A stretch of 13,288 nucleotides of DNA, taken from NCBI GenBank assembly GCA_946480635.1, contig CAMLKV010000016.1, positions 1-13,288 of the forward strand. Direction: 5' to 3'. The stretch comes from an uncultured Flavobacterium sp. GTDB taxonomy: Bacteria > Bacteroidota > Bacteroidia > Flavobacteriales > Flavobacteriaceae. The position numbers and the translations under genes are program-made. The stretch's first letter is position 1. Each line of letters begins with the position of its first letter. Positions 7,540-13,288 of the stretch are shown one piece after another. Below the pieces are notes generated by a model. That model worked only from the letters and a program-made list of their open reading frames with translations, made no database searches and was not told where the DNA came from.

Positions 7540-7579
7540 CGTCAGCTCGAGTAGCCTTGAAAAGGCATATCGAGAGCTA
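7540..7579 (-). repeat. Hairpin repeat, copy 2 (inverted, longer stem)
   Basis: Read on the minus strand this is TAGCTCTCGATATGC, then CTT-TTC-AAG, then GCTACTCGAGCTGACG. It is the same element as copy 3 with a symmetrical 3-bp extension of the apical stem (CTT paired with AAG) and the TTC loop kept. One outer stem pair is changed from T-A to C-G on both sides. It ends 11 bases before the GIY-YIG start codon. Confidence 0.82.
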
Positions 7580-7590
7580 TAAATTAAAGT

Positions 7591-7884
7591 ATGCAAACAT
7601 CCTATGTTTATATTTTACAATGTTCAGATGACACGTACTATACAGGTGTTACAGAAAATGTATTTAAAAGAATAGAGGAGCATCAAATTGGAAAATATTT
7701 TGGCTCTTATACATTTTATAGGCGACCAGTTGAGCTAGTTTACTATTGCTCCTTTACAAATATTGAAGTGGCCATTGAATTTGAAAAGAAACTTAAAAAG
7801 TGGTCAAAAGCTAAAAAATCAGCATTAATCGAAGGAAGATATGATGATTTACCAAATTTGTCGAAGAAAAAATTTAAAAAATAG
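7591..7884 (+). CDS. GIY-YIG nuclease family protein
   Basis: A 97-residue single-domain nuclease of the YhbQ/UvrC N-terminal type. The GIY element is YVYILQC (VYI at 6-8) and the YIG element is YYTGVT (YTG at 17-19). Then follow VFKRIEEH with the expected catalytic Arg27 and the conserved His31, and AIEFEKKLKKWSKAKKSALI with the likely metal-binding Glu65 and the usual basic KKWSKAKK helix. All active-site positions expected for the family are present, so it should be able to cut DNA. There is no extra DNA-binding domain, only a Lys-rich C-terminus. The gene sits 11 bases after an inverted hairpin repeat, and its TAG stop is the first three bases of another copy. That suggests nuclease and repeats form one unit. 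A role acting on those hairpins is inference. Small GIY-YIG genes are frequent in Flavobacteria. Confidence 0.93.
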   Translation: MQTSYVYILQCSDDTYYTGVTENVFKRIEEHQIGKYFGSYTFYRRPVELVYYCSFTNIEVAIEFEKKLKKWSKAKKSALIEGRYDDLPNLSKKKFKK

Positions 7885-7915
7885 TTCTCGATACGCTTCG
7901 CTACTCGAACTGACG
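7882..7915 (+). repeat. Hairpin repeat, copy 3 (forward, overlaps the GIY-YIG stop)
   Basis: A 34-base imperfect palindrome. An outer 3-bp stem (7883-7885 with 7909-7911) has a two-base bulge (7886-7887). An inner 4-bp stem TCGA/TCGA (7888-7891 with 7905-7908) is followed by a 3x3 internal loop TAC/TAC, a GC/GC apical stem and a TTC loop. An unpaired 3' tail GACG follows. Its first three bases, TAG, are the stop codon of the nuclease gene. Confidence 0.85.
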
Positions 7916-7949
7916 AACGACACAAAATAACTTAGGTTACTTCTAAATT

Positions 7950-8336
7950 TTATTGAATTTTCATTTGAATGTGAGGAATATCATCTTCAAGGTACATTTC
8001 AGATGTTTTTACAAAACCATGGCTTTCGTAGAATTTCTGTAAATACATTTGAGCTGAAATGGTGATTTGTTTTTTGTTGAAATTTGATTCAACAGCTTCA
8101 ATTGCTACTTTCATAAGGTCGTGGCCAAATTTTTTATCACGGTATTTAGGAGACACAATAACTCTTCCTATTGAAGCTTCATCAAAATAATATCCTGCAT
8201 CAAAAATTCGGCAATACGCTGCTAAATCACCGTTATAATATCCTAAAACATGAATTGCTTTCGGATCTTTTCCATCAATGTCTTGATAGACGCAATTTTG
8301 CTCCACCACAAAGACTTCTATTCGAAGTTTTAGCAT
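7950..8336 (-). CDS. ElaA-like GNAT N-acetyltransferase, 5' end out of frame
   Basis: The open part encodes 128 residues from an internal ATG. LRIEVFVVEQNCVYQDIDGK, then IHVLGYYNGDLAAYCRIF, IGRVIVSPKYRDKKFGHDLM (the acetyl-CoA loop), AQMYLQKFYESHGF and EDDIPHIQM match E. coli ElaA along the length, so this is a GNAT acetyltransferase; the substrate is unknown. The normal N-terminus is missing in this frame. The preceding codons read SLSTSELYE, as expected for the family, but run into a TAA with no start codon. An ATG at 8383-8385 opens MNIEFKIK in the neighbouring frame. Removing one base of the run at 8363-8365 would fuse them into a 144-residue protein (7950-8385). A TAnnTTTG box 17 bases before 8385 supports that original start. 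Either a recent mutation or a sequence error is possible. Confidence 0.85.
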   Translation of the reverse strand: MLKLRIEVFVVEQNCVYQDIDGKDPKAIHVLGYYNGDLAAYCRIFDAGYYFDEASIGRVIVSPKYRDKKFGHDLMKVAIEAVESNFNKKQITISAQMYLQKFYESHGFVKTSEMYLEDDIPHIQMKIQ

Positions 8337-8402
8337 TTCGTATAGCTCTGATGTAGAAAGGCTTTATTTTGAATTCTATGTTCATTGGATAGATATTTAA
8401 TA

Positions 8403-8410
8403 CAAAGTTA
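8403..8410 (-). promoter_or_regulatory. Candidate -7 promoter box for the acetyltransferase gene
   Basis: The minus strand reads TAACTTTG, a full match to TAnnTTTG, just after the terminator of the lytic transglycosylase gene and 17 bases before the ATG at 8385. No clear -33 element is seen. It favours 8385 rather than 8336 as the ancestral start. Confidence 0.4.
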
Positions 8411-8411
8411 T

Positions 8412-8441
8412 AAAAAAGGGAAGCTAATGTCTTCCCTTTTT
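8412..8441 (-). terminator. Rho-independent terminator after the lytic transglycosylase gene
   Basis: An 11-bp stem (8413-8423 with 8431-8441, core GGGAAG/CTTCCC) closes a 7-base loop and is followed by a T-run on the minus strand. It starts two bases after the stop codon at 8444-8446. Confidence 0.88.
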
Positions 8442-8443
8442 CT

Positions 8444-10462
8444 TTATCCTTTAATTTTAAGCTTCATTCCTGGCTTAATATTCTCGTCATGTAAGTCGTT
8501 TAGTTTTTTAATTTCTGCAACTGTAGTTTTGTGTTTTTGCGAAATTATAAACAATGAATCTCCTTTTTGTACTACGTACATTTTTAGATCTTCAAATTTG
8601 CTTTTCTTTTTAGTGGTTTCTGCAACTACTGGAGTCGAAGCTTTCTCGATTTTTAATTTGTCTCCAACTTTTACATTAGCAGAAGATAAATTATTCCACT
8701 CTTTCAAATCCTCTACAGAAACATTGTTGGCATTTGCAATAACACTTAGGTTATCACCCTTTTTAACAATATAGAAGTTTGATTCCTTTTCAGTTTCAGT
8801 AGCAGCAACTTCTTCAGAAGCTTTTAATTTTAACTTTTCGCCTAACTTAATGTTTGAATCTTTAAGGTTATTCCATTTTTTTAAATCAGCAACATACAAA
8901 CGGTACATTTTAGCAATAGTCGTTAATGTTTCTCCTTGCTTTACAACATGCTCTTCTGCTTTACCTTCAGAAACTGCATTAGTATCTGGTTTAGCAACTT
9001 TATCGTTTTGAGCTATTACTTTATCTTCTTTTACAATTTGAGTTTTCTTTGATTTAGCATTTTCAGCCAAACTAGAATCAACATTTGAAACAATTTTCAA
9101 TCTTTTTCCCAATTGAACATTGTTTCCTTTCATTTTATTCCATCTCTTAATCTCAGCAATAGAAACGTCATATTTTTCTGCAATATCTCCTAGAACATCA
9201 CCACGTCTTACAGTGTGATATTTAATTTTAGTAAGTGGTTTGGTTGTTTCTTCTTCAGCAACAGCCTCTTCAACTTTTTGCTCTACCCCTATTGAATCTT
9301 TAACTATTTTAACTCTTGGTTTTGGCACAAATTGCTTTTCTCGTTTGCTTTCTTCATAATCAACATAGGCATACATTTTATCTTCATTTGAAGTAAACAC
9401 AGCAACTTTATCCTTTGGTAGTGTTATAAAATTAGTTTCATTGGTCACATAAGGAACTACTTTCATTTTATATGACGGATTTAGAAACTCCAATTGTGAA
9501 ATAGGAATGTCCAACAAATCGGATAATTGCTTAAAAGACATTTTCTTTTTAATAGCGATAGTATCTGTAGCCAAATGATTTACGATTGCTTTATTAGGAA
9601 CAATTCCATGTTCTTTATGATATTCGAAAATATACATTGTTGCTAAGAAAGCTGGAACATATCCTTGAGTTTCACGAGGTAAGAATTTTTTAAGATTCCA
9701 AAAGTTTTGATGACCTCCTGAACGACGAATAGCTTTAGAAACATTTCCTGCTCCCGAATTGTATGAAGCAAGAACCAATTCCCAATCACCAAAGATTTTA
9801 TACATGCCGCTCATATAACGAGCCGCAGCATCACTAGCTTTTAAAGCATCGCTTCTTTCGTCTAAATATGAATTTATTTTTAAACCATATTGCTTTCCAG
9901 TTTGGTACATGAACTGCCATAAGCCAGTTGCACCCACACGAGAAACGGCTTTTGAATTTAAAGCTGATTCTACAATTGCCAAATATTTAATTTCAAGAGG
10001 AACATTATACTTTGCCAATGCTTCTTCAAACATTGGGAAATAAAATTGTGAAATTCCCATTAACCTTTCAAACGAACGTTTACGGTTTTTAAGGAAGTTT
10101 TTAACCAGATTTTCAAGCTGAGGATTATATTCGATGTTAAATGGTGATTTCTCATCCATTAAGCGTAACCTTTCTTTAAATACTTCAGTAGGAAGTTCGT
10201 AATCTACAGGTGTGTTTGTATCGATATTTTTAATATCAGCATACATTTCATCAAAATTTTGCAGACTGGTTACTTCTTTCAACCACAAACTATCCACACA
10301 AGTAGTCATATCATCAACAACGAAAGTCGTTTTTAATGAATCTAAGTATGAAAGTTTTAAAACTGGCTTAGCCACATTTTCAGATTGAAAATTATCCTGC
10401 GCAGTTACTGATAAAGCCGGAAAAATAGATAGCAATGCTAGGTGAAAAATCTTTTTTATCAT
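8444..10462 (-). CDS. Lytic transglycosylase (MltD type) with four LysM domains
   Basis: A 672-residue secreted murein hydrolase that cleaves glycan strands non-hydrolytically. It has a signal peptide (1-21, ending SVTAQ) and an SLT domain at about 140-290. YLAIVESALNSKAVS holds catalytic Glu165, followed by GATGLWQFM and LASYNSGAGNV. A degenerate LysM-like segment lies at about 303-348. Four clear LysM repeats lie at about 416-457, 505-546, 564-605 and 629-670; each has the (Y/H)xVxxGDxLxxIA pattern and ends in a GxxLK(I/L) strand. They are separated by Lys/Glu/Ala-rich linkers and should bind peptidoglycan. I chose the ATG at 10462 because it gives a clean signal peptide. An in-frame ATG at 10492 would add 10 residues and lies 19 bases after a TAnnTTTG box, so it remains possible. 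The gene stands between pgk and a strong terminator. Confidence 0.95.
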   Translation of the reverse strand: MIKKIFHLALLSIFPALSVTAQDNFQSENVAKPVLKLSYLDSLKTTFVVDDMTTCVDSLWLKEVTSLQNFDEMYADIKNIDTNTPVDYELPTEVFKERLRLMDEKSPFNIEYNPQLENLVKNFLKNRKRSFERLMGISQFYFPMFEEALAKYNVPLEIKYLAIVESALNSKAVSRVGATGLWQFMYQTGKQYGLKINSYLDERSDALKASDAAARYMSGMYKIFGDWELVLASYNSGAGNVSKAIRRSGGHQNFWNLKKFLPRETQGYVPAFLATMYIFEYHKEHGIVPNKAIVNHLATDTIAIKKKMSFKQLSDLLDIPISQLEFLNPSYKMKVVPYVTNETNFITLPKDKVAVFTSNEDKMYAYVDYEESKREKQFVPKPRVKIVKDSIGVEQKVEEAVAEEETTKPLTKIKYHTVRRGDVLGDIAEKYDVSIAEIKRWNKMKGNNVQLGKRLKIVSNVDSSLAENAKSKKTQIVKEDKVIAQNDKVAKPDTNAVSEGKAEEHVVKQGETLTTIAKMYRLYVADLKKWNNLKDSNIKLGEKLKLKASEEVAATETEKESNFYIVKKGDNLSVIANANNVSVEDLKEWNNLSSANVKVGDKLKIEKASTPVVAETTKKKSKFEDLKMYVVQKGDSLFIISQKHKTTVAEIKKLNDLHDENIKPGMKLKIKG

Positions 10463-10511
10463 AAGCTGTGTTTGTAAGTTATTGGCATTCACTGATTTGG
10501 GGTCAGAAATG

Positions 10512-10519
10512 CAAACTTA
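10512..10519 (-). promoter_or_regulatory. Candidate -7 promoter box for the lytic transglycosylase gene
   Basis: The minus strand reads TAAGTTTG, a full match to TAnnTTTG, between the pgk stop and the transglycosylase start. No good -33 TTTG at the usual distance is seen. Confidence 0.4.
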
Positions 10520-10530
10520 TAGGCAAATAA

Positions 10531-10562
10531 TTTAAAAACTGTTAAAAAAAAGTTAAAACAGT
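10531..10562 (-). terminator. Possible weak terminator after pgk
   Basis: ACTGTT (10538-10543) pairs with AACAGT (10557-10562), with further A/T pairing inside and outside the stem. On the minus strand TTTTT follows. The stem is short and AT-rich, so this is a modest call. Confidence 0.35.
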
Positions 10563-10567
10563 AATTT

Positions 10568-11755
10568 TTAACTTAATATAGCAGCAATTCCTGGAAGTGT
10601 TTTCCCTTCTAACATTTCTAGCATAGCTCCACCTCCAGTAGAAACATAACTCATTTTTGGTTCAAATCCAAACTGTTTTACGGCAGCCACACTATCACCC
10701 CCACCAACTAATGAAAAAGCTCCATTATCTGTTGCGTTGGCAATGGCATTACCAAGTTCAATAGTTCCGTTAGCGAAAGAATCCATTTCGAAAACGCCTA
10801 ATGGCCCGTTCCAAAGAATTGTTTTAGACTCTAAAATGACTTTTTTAATTAATTCTAAAGATTTTGGCCCCACATCAAGACCTTGCCATCCATCAGGAAT
10901 AGCATTAACATCTACAACTTGCTTATCTGCATCGTTAGCAAACTTATTTGCTGCAATAACATCTACAGGTAAATGTATTTGAACTCCTTTGGCTTTAGCT
11001 TTATTTAAAATGTCAAGAGCTAATTCAAGTTTGTCATCTTCACATAATGAATTACCAATGTTTCCTCCTAAAGCTTTAATGAAAGTAAAAGTCATACCTC
11101 CACCAATAATCATATGGTCAATTTTATCTAAAACATTTTCAATAACGGTAATTTTAGAAGACACTTTACTGCCTCCTAAAACTGCTGTTACTGGTTTAAC
11201 ACTACTATTTAAAACTTTATTTAAACTTTCAATTTCTTTTGCCAATAATAATCCGAAACACTTATTTTCTGGAAAAAACTGTGCAATAATTGTAGTTGAA
11301 GCATGTGCTCTGTGAGCAGTACCAAAAGCATCATTCACATAAATATCGCCAAGTGAAGCTAATTTTTTAGAAAAATCAACATCACCAGCTTCTTCTTCTT
11401 TATAAAATCTTAGATTTTCCAAAAGCAAAACTTCTCCTTGTTTTAAATTCGCTGAAGCATTTTCAGCAACATGTCCAATACAATCTGAAGCAAAAGTTAC
11501 AGGAACGCCCAAAATTTGAGCTGTTGTATCAACAATATGTCTTAAAGAGAATTCATCTTGAACTCCTTTTGGTCTACCTAAATGCGACATCAAAATCACA
11601 CTACCTCCTTCGTTAATAATTTTATCGATAGTAGGCTTAGCAGCTTCTATACGAGTAGCGTCAGTTACATTAAATTTTTCATCTAATGGAACATTAAAAT
11701 CTACACGAATTATTGCTTTTTTGTTGTGAAAATTGAAATCGTTAATTGTTTTCAT
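10568..11755 (-). CDS. pgk: Phosphoglycerate kinase
   Basis: A 395-residue cytoplasmic enzyme of lower glycolysis that converts 1,3-bisphosphoglycerate and ADP to 3-phosphoglycerate and ATP. The substrate-binding N-domain shows [11 protein letters not shown] (15-25), [10 protein letters not shown] (55-64, His58 and Arg61), [12 protein letters not shown] (111-122, Arg116) and [13 protein letters not shown] (141-153, Arg149). The nucleotide domain shows [12 protein letters not shown] (Lys197 region), [42 protein letters not shown] and [19 protein letters not shown]. Length and motifs are normal. The start is 24 bases after the stop of the PorP/SprF gene, with no room for an independent terminator and little for a promoter. 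Either readthrough from the T9SS genes or a promoter inside the upstream gene must serve it. The pairing of a glycolytic gene with T9SS genes appears positional, not functional. Confidence 0.99.
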   Translation of the reverse strand: MKTINDFNFHNKKAIIRVDFNVPLDEKFNVTDATRIEAAKPTIDKIINEGGSVILMSHLGRPKGVQDEFSLRHIVDTTAQILGVPVTFASDCIGHVAENASANLKQGEVLLLENLRFYKEEEAGDVDFSKKLASLGDIYVNDAFGTAHRAHASTTIIAQFFPENKCFGLLLAKEIESLNKVLNSSVKPVTAVLGGSKVSSKITVIENVLDKIDHMIIGGGMTFTFIKALGGNIGNSLCEDDKLELALDILNKAKAKGVQIHLPVDVIAANKFANDADKQVVDVNAIPDGWQGLDVGPKSLELIKKVILESKTILWNGPLGVFEMDSFANGTIELGNAIANATDNGAFSLVGGGDSVAAVKQFGFEPKMSYVSTGGGAMLEMLEGKTLPGIAAILS

Positions 11756-11779
11756 TTAGGTATTATTTATTTTAAAATA

Positions 11780-12772
11780 TTAATCAACTGCAAGAGAAGA
11801 TTGGGTACATGGACAGTTACTTAAACCTTGGAAGAAATCCCAGCCTAAAGTAATCATATGAGTTCCTGAATTATAACTAGACAATTCGTTTGTTGTTATT
11901 TGGTATGCATACCCTGCATAGAAACCACCCTTTTTAAGTCCAAGCATTGGTCCAACAGTTAAAGGCTTAAAAGGTTGATCAATTAACATACGATACGTTG
12001 CGCCTAACCAAAAATAACCTGTTCTTTGATTGTCTAAATATCTCAGCTTTGCGTTGAAGTCCAAAAATGAACGTCCATCACTTTCAAAGTGTTGAAAATA
12101 AGCCGATGGCTCAATTTCTAACTTACTGTCACGGTAACTTTTATAAGTATAACCAGTATAAATTTGATAAAAACGTAACAAACTTGGTTCGTCTTTAAAA
12201 TAGTTTTTTATATCCTTATTTAATAAGTTGCTTGCGTTGAAATTCAACCAAAATTCTTTATTACGGTATAATAAACCAACGTCAAAGTTATCATTTGCCG
12301 TATATCTATCATTAACAACTCTAGGGTCAAAATATTGGAATTTATCAGTTTCGACTCTGAAATTATTAAGGTTGTATGATAAACCAAAAGATAAATATTG
12401 ACGTGATGGATAATCTAAGATAATATGATGTGCAAAAGTAAGCTTACCACCAGTTTGTCTAGTATATCCATTTTTATCATTATACAACGATATCCCTAAT
12501 CCAGATTGTTCAAAGACTCTAAAATCTGCATAAATAGCTTGATTTTGTGGAGCATCTTTAATCCCAACCCATTGAGCAAAACCATTAACGCGTATACGAA
12601 TATTGTCTCCAATACCTGCATAGGTTGGTGATAAAACAAATGGATTGTCAGCCAGATATTGCGTTGCAACTGGAACATTCAATTCTTGAGCAAATAAATT
12701 GGAAGCTGTTAGCAGCGTAAATGCCGCTAACAGTTTTCCTTTTCTTAAAATATTATTTGGAGCTAATATCAT
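11780..12772 (-). CDS. PorP/SprF family type IX secretion outer-membrane protein
   Basis: A 330-residue outer-membrane protein. A signal peptide (AAFTLLTASNLFAQ, cleavage before ELNVP) is followed by QYLADNPFVLSPTYAGIG, the characteristic opening of the PorP/SprF family. Alternating beta strands rich in Tyr, Phe and Asn follow (GLGISLYNDKNGYTR, LSFGLSYNLNNFR, FDVGLLYRNKEFWLNFNASN). The end is GTHMITLGWDFFQ and a short tail with CPC. Family members are membrane partners of the T9SS. SprF-type paralogues are typically encoded next to large secreted proteins with type B sorting domains and are needed for export of their partner. That arrangement is seen here: the cargo gene stops just upstream. 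I prefer the ATG at 12772 over the TTG at 12784, which would add four residues. Confidence 0.95.
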   Translation of the reverse strand: MILAPNNILRKGKLLAAFTLLTASNLFAQELNVPVATQYLADNPFVLSPTYAGIGDNIRIRVNGFAQWVGIKDAPQNQAIYADFRVFEQSGLGISLYNDKNGYTRQTGGKLTFAHHIILDYPSRQYLSFGLSYNLNNFRVETDKFQYFDPRVVNDRYTANDNFDVGLLYRNKEFWLNFNASNLLNKDIKNYFKDEPSLLRFYQIYTGYTYKSYRDSKLEIEPSAYFQHFESDGRSFLDFNAKLRYLDNQRTGYFWLGATYRMLIDQPFKPLTVGPMLGLKKGGFYAGYAYQITTNELSSYNSGTHMITLGWDFFQGLSNCPCTQSSLAVD

Positions 12773-12791
12773 AGTGTTATTCAATTATAAA

Positions 12792-13288
12792 TTATCTGTA
12801 TAACGTGAAGTGACCCACAAACTCTTGACCATCATTTCCGTCAACTTTAAGTACATACCAATAATCACCTGTAGGCAATTCGTTACCATGATATTTACCA
12901 TTCCATCCTTGACCTTCATTAAGTTCAGCAACAACACGACCATATCTATCATATACTTTAGTTTTTAAGTTAGGATAAATAGATGTGTTTTGTGGTTTCC
13001 ACTCGTCATTGTTACCATCTCCATCTGGTGTAAACACATCAGGAATGTAAATTGGAATAAATGTGAAAGGTAAAGTAACTGTTACACTACATCCAGAACT
13101 ATCAGTAACTGTTACAGTATATGGACCTGTTGCATCGTAAACATAAGTATTATCATTTCCGTTATTATGTCCGTTAAAAGTATAAGTGTTTCCACCTGAA
13201 CCTCCAGTTGATATAGCAGCAATTTCATTTAATCCACCTTGTTGAAGAACTAAAGTAAGTGGATCAACATCTGCAGCTGTAATAGTGA
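12792..13288 (-). CDS. T9SS type B sorting-domain protein, C-terminal part
   Basis: A partial gene whose 5' part lies beyond base 13288; the frame is open from 13286 to the stop at 12792-12794. The visible 165 residues begin with a SprB-type/Ig-like repeat containing TYTFNGHNNGN, YVYDATGPYTVTVTDSSGC and SVTVTLP. Then comes the gliding-motility-associated (type B) C-terminal domain: IPDVFTPDGDGNNDEW, IYPNLKTKVYDRYGRVVAE, GWNGKYHGNELPTGDYWYVL and the ending GHFTLYR. This domain directs export through the T9SS. The full protein is probably a long adhesin or surface repeat protein, since the YxVTVTDxxGC repeat usually occurs in many copies. There is no start codon in the window; the GTG at 13037 is internal. 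The PorP/SprF gene starts about 20 bases downstream, so the two are likely co-transcribed. Confidence 0.92.
   Translation of the reverse strand, partial: TITAADVDPLTLVLQQGGLNEIAAISTGGSGGNTYTFNGHNNGNDNTYVYDATGPYTVTVTDSSGCSVTVTLPFTFIPIYIPDVFTPDGDGNNDEWKPQNTSIYPNLKTKVYDRYGRVVAELNEGQGWNGKYHGNELPTGDYWYVLKVDGNDGQEFVGHFTLYR

Larger units (their letters stand above)
7489..7915 (+). mobile_element. Candidate REP/REPIN-like cassette with a GIY-YIG nuclease gene
   Basis: A 427-base block lies between the protease gene and the acetyltransferase gene. It consists of a forward hairpin copy (7489-7522), an inverted copy (7540-7579), a GIY-YIG gene (7591-7884) and a second forward copy (7882-7915) sharing the gene's stop codon. 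The terminal copies are direct repeats matching at 32 of 34 positions. No transposase, target-site duplication or longer terminal inverted repeat is visible. Calling it a mobile or dispersed element is inference from the repeat-nuclease-repeat layout. Confidence 0.45.

Noticed and set aside
7489..7915. CRISPR array or classical insertion sequence
   Set aside because: Only three copies, in mixed orientation and unevenly spaced around a gene; no cas gene, no transposase, no target-site duplication.
7743..7925. 60-codon minus-strand frame over the GIY-YIG gene and repeat
   Set aside because: Complement of an established gene with intact catalytic motifs; no evidence for an antitoxin or other product.
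8385..8774. 129-codon plus-strand reading frame
   Set aside because: It is antisense to the LysM region of the transglycosylase gene and crosses its terminator; no recognisable domain.
10737..11315. Two plus-strand reading frames antisense to pgk
   Set aside because: They lie wholly inside the highly conserved pgk gene, and their translations have no family features.

Overview
The window looks like chromosomal DNA from a Flavobacterium-type member of the Bacteroidota. The evidence is AT-rich sequence, few Shine-Dalgarno sites, candidate -7 boxes of the TAnnTTTG kind, a type IX secretion (T9SS) pair (a type B C-terminal sorting domain protein and a PorP/SprF partner), and gene families typical of that phylum (DUF3127, DUF4349). 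No rRNA, tRNA, CRISPR array, phage gene or classical insertion sequence was seen. No stretch over 300 bases lacks a gene.

Left part (1-1496, minus strand): the 5' end of aat (N-end rule aminoacyl transferase) runs off the window. Upstream of it, behind a clear intrinsic terminator, is a two-gene unit: a flavin-reductase-like FMN protein and a DUF3127 protein whose C-terminus copies the SSB tail. Middle-left (1603-4853, plus strand): four tightly packed genes, in order an orphan membrane histidine kinase, a DAO-type FAD oxidoreductase, the peptidoglycan glycosyltransferase mtgA and a small two-helix membrane protein. Next (4995-7458, plus strand): a DUF4349 lipoprotein gene broken by one frameshift, then a complete S41 C-terminal processing protease.

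The accessory spot is 7489-7915. A small GIY-YIG nuclease gene is bracketed by three copies of one imperfect hairpin: an inverted pair just upstream, and one copy downstream that supplies the gene's own stop codon. The copies differ by compensatory changes that keep the hairpin shape, so this looks like a REP/REPIN-like nuclease cassette. It is the most interesting feature here.

Right part (7950-13288, minus strand): an ElaA-like acetyltransferase whose first codons are out of frame, a four-LysM lytic transglycosylase of MltD type with a strong terminator, pgk (glycolysis), a PorP/SprF outer-membrane protein, and the C-terminal end of a large T9SS cargo protein. Much of the window serves the cell envelope: wall synthesis (mtgA), wall cleavage (MltD-like), periplasmic proteolysis (S41), and T9SS export.
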